Counted from the first letter of the stretch, positions 1 through 7,820 are shown. The stretch: 64,000 nucleotides of DNA from Chitinophagales bacterium (GCA_020635995.1 JACJYS010000001.1:434001-498000); one strand, 5' to 3'. Numbers and translations: made by a program. Notes: generated by a model from the sequence alone, not told the origin.

Positions 1-833
1 TTGACTTAACAGGTGTAGGTGCTGGTTCTTATACATTAACGGTAACAGATGCTAACGGATGTACAGATACTGAAAGTGCTACAATTAATGAACCAAGTGC
101 TATAAGTGTAGTAGTAGATAATACTAGTGATGTTTCTTGCTACATGGGTAATGATGGAGCTATAGACGTAACTGTTAATGGTGGAACACCTAATTATACT
201 TACGCTTGGACTAACGGAGGAGGCACTAATGAAGATGCTTCTGGTTTAAGTGCCGGAAATTATACATTAAGTGTAACAGATGCTAACGGATGTACTGCTT
301 CAAGTACACAAGTTACTATTGCTAATGCTACTATGTTAGATGGTACTACTTCATCTACAGCAGAAACTTCAAGTGGTGCAGCAGACGGAACAGCTACTGT
401 AGTAGCTACTGGCGGAAACGGAAGTTACACATACCTATGGAGTGATAATGCAGCTCAAACTACAGCAACAGCAACAGGTTTAAGTGCAGGAACATACACA
501 GTTACTATCACTGACGGAAATGGCTGTACTAATACAGAAACTGTAGTAGTAGATTTAGGAAATAGCATTAACAGTGTAGTAATGCAATCTTTACAAATAT
601 TCCCTAACCCAACTAATAAAAATGTAACTATAAGTTTTAATGTTGCACAATCAATGGAAACAACTATTTCTATATTTAATACTTTAGGAAAAGTAGTTTA
701 CTCAAAATCTAATAATGTTGTAAATAATTTCTCTACAACTATAGATGTAAGCACTTTTGCTGCTGGTATTTATATTGTAGAAGTTAGCAACGGAAATGGA
801 AAAGCAGTTAAAAAACTTACTGTTAGTAAATAA
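1..833 (+). CDS. SprB-repeat surface protein, C-terminal part, with T9SS sorting domain
   Basis: The reading frame is open from base 3 with no start in the window, so this is the 3' end of a larger gene that begins upstream. About 275 residues are visible. They form at least three Ig/PKD-like SprB modules, each containing patterns such as YTYAWT, GLSAGNYTLSVTDANGC and a Cys near the module end. The last ~80 residues are a type A T9SS sorting domain (FPNPTNK near its start, AAGIYIVEV and VKKLTV at its end). By family knowledge such proteins are exported by the type IX system and act as cell-surface adhesins, often in gliding. A strong terminator follows. The full length and the N-terminal domains cannot be judged here. 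Confidence 0.9.
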   Translation, partial: DLTGVGAGSYTLTVTDANGCTDTESATINEPSAISVVVDNTSDVSCYMGNDGAIDVTVNGGTPNYTYAWTNGGGTNEDASGLSAGNYTLSVTDANGCTASSTQVTIANATMLDGTTSSTAETSSGAADGTATVVATGGNGSYTYLWSDNAAQTTATATGLSAGTYTVTITDGNGCTNTETVVVDLGNSINSVVMQSLQIFPNPTNKNVTISFNVAQSMETTISIFNTLGKVVYSKSNNVVNNFSTTIDVSTFAAGIYIVEVSNGNGKAVKKLTVSK

Positions 834-857
834 ATAAAATAATTTTTTAGAAAAACT

Positions 858-890
858 AAAGCCTCACTTTTTTGTGGGGCTTTTGTTTTT
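858..890 (+). terminator. Rho-independent terminator after the SprB-repeat gene
   Basis: A 10-bp stem (AAAGCCTCAC with GTGGGGCTTT, one G-U pair) with a T-rich loop is followed by TTGTTTTT. It lies 25 bases after the stop codon. Confidence 0.85.
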
Positions 891-946
891 TATACAGCAG
901 AGTGAACTACTTTAATATGCCATGCGTTAATAACGGAAAACTAAGT

Positions 947-1261
947 ATGGAAATAATAAATGCTAATGATAGCAACTTTGAAACTTTACTGAAAGACAAT
1001 AAAAAAGTAATGGTAAAATACTATGCCGGGTGGTGCGGTTCTTGCAGACTAATTGCTCCAAAATATAGCAATTTAGCTAATAATGAAGACTATAAAGACA
1101 CATTATTTATAGAAGTTGATGCCGAGAATAACCCAAATGCAAGAGCAAAAGCAGGAGTAAACAATTTGCCGTTTTTTGCAGGGTTTAGCAGTGGCAATTT
1201 AGTAGAAGGATTTCCTACTTCTAAAATTGACGCTGTTGAAGATTTAATAAAAAAACTATAA
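947..1261 (+). CDS. Thioredoxin-family protein (WCGSC active site)
   Basis: A 104-residue single-domain thioredoxin fold. The redox motif WCGSC lies at residues 29-33, with Ser instead of the usual Pro between the cysteines, which is expected to change redox potential. The cis-Pro loop is visible as NLPFF. There is no signal peptide, so it should be cytoplasmic. The frame is open further upstream to 872, but those codons overlap the preceding terminator, so ATG 947 (MEIINANDSNF) is preferred. It sits 3 bases before a small acidic protein on the same strand, probably one transcript. Function is inferred as a disulfide reductase or peroxide-response partner; no specific substrate is indicated. 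Confidence 0.87.
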   Translation: MEIINANDSNFETLLKDNKKVMVKYYAGWCGSCRLIAPKYSNLANNEDYKDTLFIEVDAENNPNARAKAGVNNLPFFAGFSSGNLVEGFPTSKIDAVEDLIKKL

Positions 1262-1264
1262 GCC

Positions 1265-1510
1265 ATGAAAATACCAGCCATAAAAAAATTAGTAGAAGCA
1301 AACCACTCTTTTGAAGAACTGGAAGCCGCTGAAGAAGCCATAATAAATGAGCAAAAACCTACCATAGAAATAGAAGGAGCTGATGACGGAGAACAATTAA
1401 CGCACGTTATGGCTGCCAAATGGATAAAACAGGAAATGGGAAACACCCAATGTGATTTTAAAACAGCACTACGCAAATACACCGAAAAAGTTAGAGGTTC
1501 TATTTCTTGA
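1265..1510 (+). CDS. Small acidic protein co-transcribed with thioredoxin (DUF6952-like)
   Basis: An 81-residue, mostly helical acidic protein starting at ATG 1265, only 3 bases after the thioredoxin stop. The middle is rich in Glu/Asp and the C-terminus is basic (KYTEKVRGSIS). From memory it resembles the DUF6952 family, which sits beside a thioredoxin in many Flavobacteria; this assignment rests on length, context and the C-terminal motif, not on a search. No enzymatic motif is seen. It probably works with, or is regulated with, the thioredoxin. Confidence 0.7.
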   Translation: MKIPAIKKLVEANHSFEELEAAEEAIINEQKPTIEIEGADDGEQLTHVMAAKWIKQEMGNTQCDFKTALRKYTEKVRGSIS

Positions 1511-1563
1511 TTGTTAGGATAAAATCAAACAGTTAATACCAATCCTAATCGGTATGATTTCCT

Positions 1564-2187
1564 TTATTCCCGATATTTTACCAAATAATATAACTGCTTA
1601 ATATACTCATTATTTAAAGCTATTAAGCCATATTCATTTTGCCACCATTCCATTTCGTTGTACATAGAGCTGGGTGCTCCATAAATAAACACTTCAATTC
1701 CCTCTTTTTTAAATTTCTTGGTAAAAACTTGATATACCCTTTTAGTGTGAAATTTAGATGAAATAACTCCTATTTCTTTAATATTGTTGGTTTTGCAGTA
1801 AACTAAAATAGCCTCACTTTCTTCTAAAGTGCTGGTGCCTTCTTTAAGCAAATATATTAAAGAATCCGGAACGTTTTGTTTTACCATTTGTAGCTTGGTT
1901 AAATCACTTTCTAAGGTGTCTGTTCCTAATGCTTTTAAGTCTGGCGACTGATTTTTGCCGGTACATATAAACCGTAATATTTTCCCGTCTTTATACAAAG
2001 AAGCAGCTTTATTGCTCCTGTCAAAAGCTCCTCCGGAAAGCACAAAACCATAATTTAAAGTGTGATTAGCCTCATTTTCGGCTATTAAAAAATTAGCCAT
2101 GCCTTTCATTATTGGCGTTTTAAAAACAAACAAGCATAGTAAAAGCAGTAGAATGAAACCTAAAAAAATGAATAATTTCCTTTTCAT
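1564..2187 (-). CDS. YdcF/ElyC/SanA-type DUF218 membrane protein
   Basis: About 207 residues from ATG 2187 (MKRKLFIFL). Six further in-frame codons exist upstream but would run into the divergent gene's 5' region. One N-terminal transmembrane helix (residues ~4-24) is followed by a periplasmic DUF218 domain. That domain shows the family's early LSGGAFDRS loop, a central STLEESEAI segment and a GVISSKFHTKR stretch. Members have been linked to envelope or vancomycin sensitivity (SanA) and undecaprenyl-phosphate-related steps (ElyC), but no exact reaction is established. It is divergent from the MazG-type gene, with 30 bases between starts. Confidence 0.8.
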   Translation of the reverse strand: MKRKLFIFLGFILLLLLCLFVFKTPIMKGMANFLIAENEANHTLNYGFVLSGGAFDRSNKAASLYKDGKILRFICTGKNQSPDLKALGTDTLESDLTKLQMVKQNVPDSLIYLLKEGTSTLEESEAILVYCKTNNIKEIGVISSKFHTKRVYQVFTKKFKKEGIEVFIYGAPSSMYNEMEWWQNEYGLIALNNEYIKQLYYLVKYRE

Positions 2188-2217
2188 TTTGCTAAATTGC
2201 AACAAAAAAAATCAAAA

Positions 2218-2541
2218 ATGACAATAAAAGAGGCTCAAAATAAAGTAGATGAATGGATAAAAGAATATGGCGTGCGTTATTTTAATGAAATGACAAACTT
2301 AGCTGTATTAATGGAGGAAGTAGGCGAATTATCAAGAATTTTTTCCCGAAAGTATGGCGAGCAATCCTTTAAAAAAGGAGAAAGTGATGAAAATATGGCA
2401 GATGAAATGGCGGATATTTTGTTTGTATTAATATGCTTAGCTAATCAAACAGGAGTAGATTTGGAACAATCTTTGCTAAAGAACTTAGAGAAAAAAACAA
2501 AGAGAGATAGTAGCCGACATAAGAATAATAGTAAATTGTAG
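2218..2541 (+). CDS. MazG-like nucleotide pyrophosphohydrolase
   Basis: A 107-residue single MazG domain. The Mg-binding signature is visible as EEVGE (residues 33-37) and DEMADILF (~63-70), the ExxE...DxxD arrangement of the all-alpha NTP pyrophosphohydrolases. These hydrolyse (d)NTPs to the monophosphate and pyrophosphate and act in the cytoplasm as house-cleaning enzymes. The tail is basic. A TTG at 2197 could extend the protein by seven residues (MQQKKSK), but ATG 2218 gives the normal family N-terminus (TIKEAQNKVDEW). Confidence is high for the family and moderate for the substrate. Confidence 0.87.
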   Translation: MTIKEAQNKVDEWIKEYGVRYFNEMTNLAVLMEEVGELSRIFSRKYGEQSFKKGESDENMADEMADILFVLICLANQTGVDLEQSLLKNLEKKTKRDSSRHKNNSKL

Positions 2542-2574
2542 GTCAATATCTCTTAAAAAGAATTAAAAAAGTTA

Positions 2575-2582
2575 TACTTTTG
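2575..2582 (+). promoter_or_regulatory. Bacteroidota -7 box upstream of the OmpA gene
   Basis: TACTTTTG matches the TAnnTTTG consensus of Bacteroidota housekeeping promoters and lies 33 bases before the ATG. No clear TTTG was found at the -33 position, so the call rests on one box. Confidence 0.5.
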
Positions 2583-2615
2583 CATTGAAATTAAAAAAAT
2601 AAGAAACAATTTATT

Positions 2616-4010
2616 ATGAAAAAAATTATATTTTTAGCTTTAAGCGTTATATTCAGCTTAGGAGTTTTTGCACAAAACGAAACCCATAAATGGGCAGTAG
2701 GGGGTGGCATTAGTGCTATAGATTTTTCTGGTCCATTAACAAAATCATTCTTTGATTTTGACAATTACAAAGGTTCAGGTAGATTTTTTGCAGGAAGATA
2801 TTTAAACCCATCTTTTAATTTAAAGGCAGATTTCACTTTTGGAAAAGTTTGGTATCCGCACATTACTGCTTATCCGGATGTAGCTGCAGATTATTACGAT
2901 TGGAAACACATTTATGATTTTGGCGTAAATGTAGAATACAAATTTAACAACGGATATATATTTAAAGAAGATGCCGTGGTAGCTCCATATATTCACACAG
3001 GATTTGGATTTAACAGCATAGTAGGTTATGATTTTAACACTTATGTGCCTTTTGGTATAGGTTTAAATATTAGACCTTTAGATTGGTTAACATTTAATTT
3101 GCAATCTACATATAAATTGAATATAGACAACTCTTACGATTACACTCAGCACAGTGCTTCAGTAGTATTTAACTTTGGTAAGTCTAAAAAAGTAAAAGAA
3201 GTAGAAGAAAGTAAAGATGTTAGTGATGCGGATGGCGATGGCGTTCCGGATTTAGTAGATGAATGTCCATTTGCGGCAGGTAGTGCAGAGTTGTTCGGTT
3301 GTCCGGATAGTGATGGAGACGGCTTAGGCGACAGTAGAGATAACTGTCCTAATGAATTTGGTGCATTAGAAAACAAAGGTTGTCCTTCAGCAGATGCAGA
3401 TGGCGATGGTGTTCCGGATGATAAAGATTCTTGCCCTAATGAAAAAGGAGAAAAACGTTATGCCGGTTGTCCAGATAGTGATGGTGATGGTATAGTAGAT
3501 AAATATGATAAATGTCCTAAAGAAGCGGGACCTGCCAGCAACAGTGGTTGTCCTAAAGAAGAAGTGGTAGTGGTAGAACCTACAAAACCAGTAGAGCCTA
3601 CGCAACCAGTTACACCTACAGAGCCAACTAAGCCTGTAGTAGTAGAACCTACAAAACCAGTTAAACCGTCTGAGCCAATTGTAGGAGTAACAGAAAATGT
3701 TACAACTATCTATTTTGCTTCTGGAAGCGATGTAGTAACCAGTTCAGAAAAAGCTAAAATAGATAGAGTATTGGCAACATTAAATAGCAATGCTTCTTAC
3801 AAACTAAAAGTTAAAGGTTATACCGATGCTGCCGGAGATGAAATGAGCAACTTAAACTTATCTTTAAGAAGAGCTCAGAATGTATGGAAATACATACAAA
3901 GCAAAGGATATGATGGTTCTAAAGTAGAGCTTTACGGATTTGGGGAGTATCATAATACAAATACAGATGCTGCTAAAGACAGAAAAGTAGAATTAGAGAT
4001 TATTAAATAA
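2616..4010 (+). CDS. OmpA-family outer-membrane protein with TSP3-type repeats
   Basis: 464 residues. A signal peptide (cleavage near FAQ-NE) is followed by a beta-barrel-like region (residues ~25-190). Next come four thrombospondin type-3 repeats (~200-310) with DxDGDGxxD calcium loops and CP pairs, then a Pro/Thr/Val/Lys linker of repeated EPTKPV units (~312-350). The C-terminus is an OmpA peptidoglycan-binding domain (~355-464, with YFASGSD, VKGYTDAAG, LSLRRAQNV). The protein should span the outer membrane and tether it to peptidoglycan. It is monocistronic, with a promoter box upstream and a strong terminator downstream. Confidence 0.93.
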   Translation: MKKIIFLALSVIFSLGVFAQNETHKWAVGGGISAIDFSGPLTKSFFDFDNYKGSGRFFAGRYLNPSFNLKADFTFGKVWYPHITAYPDVAADYYDWKHIYDFGVNVEYKFNNGYIFKEDAVVAPYIHTGFGFNSIVGYDFNTYVPFGIGLNIRPLDWLTFNLQSTYKLNIDNSYDYTQHSASVVFNFGKSKKVKEVEESKDVSDADGDGVPDLVDECPFAAGSAELFGCPDSDGDGLGDSRDNCPNEFGALENKGCPSADADGDGVPDDKDSCPNEKGEKRYAGCPDSDGDGIVDKYDKCPKEAGPASNSGCPKEEVVVVEPTKPVEPTQPVTPTEPTKPVVVEPTKPVKPSEPIVGVTENVTTIYFASGSDVVTSSEKAKIDRVLATLNSNASYKLKVKGYTDAAGDEMSNLNLSLRRAQNVWKYIQSKGYDGSKVELYGFGEYHNTNTDAAKDRKVELEIIK

Positions 4011-4032
4011 TCTTTAAAGCATAATAAAAAAT

Positions 4033-4066
4033 AAAAATCCCGAGCAGAAATGTTCGGGATTTTTAT
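4033..4066 (+). terminator. Strong Rho-independent terminator after the OmpA gene
   Basis: A 14-bp stem (AAAAATCCCGAGCA with TGTTCGGGATTTTT) and a GAAA loop, ending in T-rich sequence. The next frame's earliest ATG (4050) lies inside this hairpin, which argues against that start. Confidence 0.88.
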
Positions 4067-4082
4067 TATATTTAAAGTGCAA

Positions 4083-5108
4083 ATGAAATATCTTTTAACA
4101 GAAATACTAAATGCTACCGACTACTACCCGTTCGGCATGCCTATGCCAGGACGGTCTTTTACTAGTGAAAGCTATAGGTTCGGATTTAATACACAAGAGC
4201 GTTCAGATGAGATAGCAGGCAGCGGAAACCATTATACAGCAATGTTTTGGGAGTATAACCCACGAGTAGTTACTAGGTGGAACACAGACCCAATTACTTA
4301 CCCTTGGCAAAGTCCGTACACAATCAATAATAACAATCCTATTTATTATACCGACCCATTAGGTTTATATGGAACTCAAAAGAAAGCTGAAAGAAAACAG
4401 AAAAAAATTGCTAAGAAATTAGATGATAATAGTCGAGTCGGAGATGTATTCAATAGAAATGAAGGTACAGACAAAAAAGCAGATTGGGGTTTTCACGTTT
4501 ATGGAGAAGGAAAAGACAAATATACTCGAACAGGCGGCAATTTAGAAGATGGTGTTGAAGTAAAGGCTTATAGACCTGATGCTTCAGTTTTTGACAATAA
4601 AGGATTCAAAGGAGCAAAATCAAAATTTGGCTTATATACACCTTGGTATATTTCTGGAAATGCATCGTTTGTTTTTGCAGGTGGTGCAAGTTATACGATT
4701 GGATTCGCTCAAGATAAATTTGGAGGAAGAACAGGTTTTAGAACAGTTGGAGGAGGAGTTGGATTTGGTGCTGGATTAGGTATTAATTCAGGTGGTTTTA
4801 GAAATGAAGGAAACAATAAATTTAGGGTTGACCAATTAGAAGGCAGAGGCTTTCAATATGTTGGTGGTGCCTGGTTTTTGTCTGGTCAAGTAAGTGGAAA
4901 TAACCCTGAAAAAGACAATTTTAGAAGAACGGGTTATGATTATACAGCTATTGAGGGAGGAGGAAGTTTAGGGGAAGGCTATAAAGCGTTAAAATGGACT
5001 AATTTAAGTAAATTGACCAATGTAGAAATAGGTGGACAATATCAGTGGACAACTACCTATACTTTTTGGAAAAATAAAGTAGCTAAACAAAATTCATCTA
5101 ATGAGTAA
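4083..5108 (+). CDS. Orphan RHS C-terminal tip 1 (RHS core end plus glycine-rich variable domain)
   Basis: About 341 residues from ATG 4083. Residues ~15-95 are the end of an RHS-repeat-associated core (YYPFGMPMPGR, YRFGFNTQERSDEI, NPIYYTDPLGLYG). They lead into a basic spacer and then a variable C-terminal region. That region is Gly/aromatic-rich and beta-like (VFAGGASYTIGFAQ, GGGVGFGAGLG) and matches no toxin family I recognise. There is no RHS body, signal peptide or export domain. The gene is therefore an orphan tip, likely a silent or horizontally moved cassette of a polymorphic toxin whose full copy is elsewhere. It overlaps the next gene by 8 bases, the usual toxin-immunity coupling. 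Whether it is expressed is unknown. Confidence 0.8.
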   Translation: MKYLLTEILNATDYYPFGMPMPGRSFTSESYRFGFNTQERSDEIAGSGNHYTAMFWEYNPRVVTRWNTDPITYPWQSPYTINNNNPIYYTDPLGLYGTQKKAERKQKKIAKKLDDNSRVGDVFNRNEGTDKKADWGFHVYGEGKDKYTRTGGNLEDGVEVKAYRPDASVFDNKGFKGAKSKFGLYTPWYISGNASFVFAGGASYTIGFAQDKFGGRTGFRTVGGGVGFGAGLGINSGGFRNEGNNKFRVDQLEGRGFQYVGGAWFLSGQVSGNNPEKDNFRRTGYDYTAIEGGGSLGEGYKALKWTNLSKLTNVEIGGQYQWTTTYTFWKNKVAKQNSSNE

Positions 5109-5472
5109 TGGAAAATTAGAGAAATTAGGTTCTATTTTGTTTTTAAGTGCAATAGTCTTTTTTGTTATATTTTTATTATTGCAACCAAGTGATGGATGTT
5201 TAAAAAAGAAAAATCTTCTTAATCATGACCTGAACGGAGTTGTAGTTGAAAAGTTTTATGATATAAAGTTTAGCAATGTTGAAACAATTAGAGTATTTAA
5301 TTTCAAAAAATATAACCATAGGGTTGTATGTGGACAGGAGCTTAAACCATTTTTTAATTATACCCAAATAGGCGATAGCATATACAAGCCTAAAGGCATT
5401 TTAGAAATAAAATTGTTTAGGGAAGATTTTGACACCACATTTATTTTCAATTATGATTGTGATAAGTGGTAA
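5101..5472 (+). CDS. Putative membrane-anchored immunity protein for RHS tip 1
   Basis: 123 residues. One transmembrane helix (residues ~10-28) is followed by a Cys (DGC) and a ~90-residue extracytoplasmic domain with beta-strand character. The ATG at 5101 lies inside the end of the RHS tip gene (8-base overlap), so translation is probably coupled. Family knowledge: genes immediately after RHS tips usually encode the cognate immunity protein. A periplasm-facing anchor would fit a toxin acting on membrane or envelope. I do not recognise the fold, so the role comes from position only. Confidence 0.62.
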   Translation: MSNGKLEKLGSILFLSAIVFFVIFLLLQPSDGCLKKKNLLNHDLNGVVVEKFYDIKFSNVETIRVFNFKKYNHRVVCGQELKPFFNYTQIGDSIYKPKGILEIKLFREDFDTTFIFNYDCDKW

Positions 5473-5560
5473 AATAAAAAAGTTATCAACACTACACTGA
5501 AACAAGCTAAAACGACCACCATCCCCCCCCATAGGGTCTCTCGCAGAGGACTCTTTTAAG

Positions 5561-5584
5561 TGCTGTCGGGTGTTTCCACCCGAC
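5561..5584 (+). repeat. TGCTGTC hairpin element (GTCGGGTG stem)
   Basis: TGCTGTC starts the element and its last three bases open a perfect 8-bp stem (GTCGGGTG, loop TTTC, CACCCGAC). Further TGCTGTC starts lie at 5594 and 5621, the last with an imperfect AGAAG/CTTCT stem. It has no T-tail, so it is not a typical terminator. The 5473-5560 stretch before it is otherwise empty apart from a run of C at 5523-5530. Confidence 0.75.
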
Positions 5585-5620
5585 ACTTTAATGTGCTGTC
5601 AGAAGCTTTGCCCTTTTCCG

Positions 5621-5752
5621 TGCTGTCAGAAGTTCCCTTCTAACAATCTGTTTACAAAAACATCAAAAAAAATGCTTACATTTGGTTTAAACTTTAAGCA
5701 AGTTACGTGCAAAATCAAGTAGCATATTATATAAATTTAAGTGTAAAAAAAT
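5621..5752 (+). repeat. Cassette-boundary repeat, copy 1
   Basis: About 130 bp, from TGCTGTCAGAAG to the A-run at 5745-5751. It is ~94% identical by eye to the reverse complement of 18814-18947, and its central ~40 bp (from TTTACAA to ATTTGGTTT) recur at 21909-21951. All copies can be read as a short peptide containing LFTKTSKK..LTFGL, perhaps a relic of a coding end. Copy 1 runs directly into the second RHS tip, so it sits at the 5' junction of that cassette. Confidence 0.85.
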
Positions 5753-6804
5753 ACCACCCATTCGGCATGCCTATGCCAGGAAGACAATACACCAGTGAAA
5801 ACTATAGGTTTGGATTTAATGGTCAAGAGAAAGATGATGAAATTGCAGGGCAGGGAAATAACTATACTGCTGAGTTTTGGCAGTATGATAGTTGCTTAGG
5901 TCGTAGGTGGAACTTAGACCCAAAACCAAACACAAGTATTAGTTCATATGGAGTTTTCGCCAATAATCCGATATTGTTTAATGATCCATTTGGAGATACA
6001 ACAAGTTATTACAATATAAAAGACGGTTCTCTACTTGGCATTATCAATAATCCAGGGTCTATGAGAAATGTAAAAATTACAACTGAAAGATATACCGTAG
6101 CCACAACTGCTGCAACATCAGACCCAGAACATCAATTTTATGGTTATTTGGGCGACCAAACTAAGGCACAGGGTCTTGTTAATGATATGGAATGGAATGC
6201 AAAAAGGGATGAACTAATCACTGGTAATAATAACTTAATAGCTTTTGAAACAGGAAATTATGCTTTGGATTTTACAGGTAAAGTTATTACTAGAGAAGAG
6301 TTAAATGGACGGACTTCAGGAGGACAACCTTTAGCAACTATAGGTAAAATGCATTTGCAAACTATTTTTGACGATGGAAGTAGGCTTACTGTTGAATCCT
6401 TTAATTTTTCAAGTGGGCATTTTGGCAATGGACCTTTGCCAAATTATACCAGTACCGTACAAAATGGATATCAAGTTGGATTAGATGGAAAGGCAAGACC
6501 AATATGGGCACTAGTCACTCCTGAATCGGGAATGCGTTTAAATAGTGGAGCACTTGGGTGGAAATTAAGACTTCCTGTTTATAGAGGGATTAGAGGTGGA
6601 TTATTAATTCACCCAGACTGTAATACAAGAGGGACTGCTGGTTGCATTGGCATCAGGGAAAACGATGCAACATTAATAAAATTGGGCAACTTTTTTGATA
6701 ACTATATTAGAGTTCAACAAAGAACATTAATTATTTTTCACCACATACCCAACAATCCAAATTATGGAAATAGTGGTAATGGAATCAATACCGGTAAAGA
6801 ATGA
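5707..6804 (+). CDS. Orphan RHS C-terminal tip 2 with YkuD/L,D-transpeptidase-like domain
   Basis: Up to 365 residues from GTG 5707, but the first ~14 codons are boundary-repeat sequence. Recognisable RHS core starts at ~5750 (YHPFGMPMPGR, YRFGFNGQEKDDEIAG, NNPILFNDPFGD). After ~150 residues of variable sequence the C-terminus carries IHPDCNTRGTAGCIGI. This His...(S/T)xGC arrangement resembles the catalytic loop of YkuD L,D-transpeptidases or the related DUF5675, with Thr where Ser is usual. It is preceded by a GWKLRLPVYRG strand. The predicted target is peptidoglycan or its peptides, by inference. The stop overlaps the next gene in ATGA. No export module is present, so it is probably a stored cassette. 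Confidence 0.75.
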   Translation: MQNQVAYYINLSVKKYHPFGMPMPGRQYTSENYRFGFNGQEKDDEIAGQGNNYTAEFWQYDSCLGRRWNLDPKPNTSISSYGVFANNPILFNDPFGDTTSYYNIKDGSLLGIINNPGSMRNVKITTERYTVATTAATSDPEHQFYGYLGDQTKAQGLVNDMEWNAKRDELITGNNNLIAFETGNYALDFTGKVITREELNGRTSGGQPLATIGKMHLQTIFDDGSRLTVESFNFSSGHFGNGPLPNYTSTVQNGYQVGLDGKARPIWALVTPESGMRLNSGALGWKLRLPVYRGIRGGLLIHPDCNTRGTAGCIGIRENDATLIKLGNFFDNYIRVQQRTLIIFHHIPNNPNYGNSGNGINTGKE

Positions 6805-7547
6805 AAAAGATAGTGTTTTTATACTTTATTTTTGGTTTTTTTATCTATTGCCAAACCACTACTAATAACACTAATGTTTCTTCCACACAATCAGGAAAAA
6901 ATAGTTTAGAAAACAATAATGAAGTGGATGAAACAAATAGCAATAATAATAGTACTATACTCCTCTCCAAAGACACCAATTTGCCATTCAAGGAAATGCA
7001 TATTGAGAATAAAGAAGATACATTATGCAAAGGATTAGATATTAGCGTAAACTCGATAATATTCAATAATGGGGAAAGTATGAAGAACGCATTTGATAAT
7101 TATGACTCTGTTTGGGGACTTAATGACCGAATATATTTTACAACAAAAGATTCCTTGATTTACATATCCTTTGGTATTAATTATGGTGGTTATGCTTATG
7201 AGTATAAAGAAGCAGAGATTGGATATATTATAGGGAGTGTTGATGAGTTCATTCCGGAAGAAATTTTAAACTCAAGTTTTAACCCTAAAAACGATTTATA
7301 TATACCAAAATTCCATTTTACCAAGACTAAATACTCAAATTTTGTATCTGGTTTTGGCATAAAGTTAAGTATCACAGAAAAAGAATTAGAAAACATTACA
7401 AAGAGTAAAAAATGGAAACTTTCAAAAGAAGAAATTTATGATACCACAGTATACAAATATGAGAATGTAGAGTGTATTTACGAAGCTAAATATTTTTTTA
7501 AACAAGGGAAGTTAATTAGATTCTCATTTGGATATATTACACCCTAA
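6801..7547 (+). CDS. Putative periplasmic immunity (lipo)protein for RHS tip 2
   Basis: 248 residues. The N-terminal hydrophobic segment ends in a Cys (FFIYCQ), suggesting a signal peptide or non-canonical lipobox. An Asn/Ser/Thr-rich linker (~20-50) follows, then a ~190-residue domain of unknown type. The ATG overlaps the preceding stop by 4 bases (ATGA), indicating translational coupling with the YkuD-like tip. A periplasmic partner is what a peptidoglycan-directed toxin would need. Assignment as immunity is positional; no Imm family was recognised. Confidence 0.6.
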   Translation: MKKIVFLYFIFGFFIYCQTTTNNTNVSSTQSGKNSLENNNEVDETNSNNNSTILLSKDTNLPFKEMHIENKEDTLCKGLDISVNSIIFNNGESMKNAFDNYDSVWGLNDRIYFTTKDSLIYISFGINYGGYAYEYKEAEIGYIIGSVDEFIPEEILNSSFNPKNDLYIPKFHFTKTKYSNFVSGFGIKLSITEKELENITKSKKWKLSKEEIYDTTVYKYENVECIYEAKYFFKQGKLIRFSFGYITP

Positions 7548-7558
7548 ATCGATTTTTC

Positions 7559-7820
7559 TGTGCTGTCAGAAGTTTCCCAATGCTGGTTCGAGCCCACCTC
7601 TCCGTAGTTTATAAGCTGTGTGCTGTCCGTACGGCTGTGCCTACGGACTGGCTAAAAAGGTAACTTTTCTCAGCTGTCCTTAGAATAAGCGGAGCGGTTC
7701 TCTACCAAAGGTAGATAAATAAGGATTAGGCAATGAAAGAAGTAGCTTCATGCCTTCGGCAGATAAATGTAGCTACGATAAAGAAAAGCTATTAATGTGC
7801 TATCAGAAGCTACCTTCTGA
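7559..7820 (+). repeat. Gene-free stretch with three TGCTGTC-type hairpin elements
   Basis: This is most of the 370-base gap after cassette 2. TGTGCTGTCAGAAG begins at 7559. A second element at 7621 forms a strong stem (GTCCGTA with TACGGAC plus an inner GGC/GCC). A third at 7796 (TGTGCTATCAGAAG) pairs with CTTCTGA. GTAGCT at 7742 pairs with AGCTAC near 7770. Bases ~7583-7604 look like the 3' part of a tRNA (GGTTCGAGCCC then CTCTCCG). No open frame of note is seen. An A/T-rich stretch before 7918 should hold the rbfA promoter. Confidence 0.65.

Noticed and set aside
1..600. Repetitive pattern that might suggest a repeat array or CRISPR
   Set aside because: The repeats are in-frame SprB protein modules with variable spacing, not identical repeats with spacers.
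1531..1560. TTAATACCAATCCTAA motif shared with ~11675
   Set aside because: Only a 16-bp match without flanking structure, so too little to call a repeat element.
3146..3605. Minus-strand frames over the OmpA repeats
   Set aside because: They are complements of low-complexity DxDGDG and EPTKPV coding sequence and carry no family pattern.
4050..4082. ATG 4050 as the start of RHS tip 1
   Set aside because: It lies inside the preceding terminator hairpin and the encoded residues are not conserved RHS sequence; 4083 is preferred.
5401..5586. Minus-strand frame across the end of the immunity gene
   Set aside because: No motif, overlaps a better-supported gene, and ends in the hairpin repeats.
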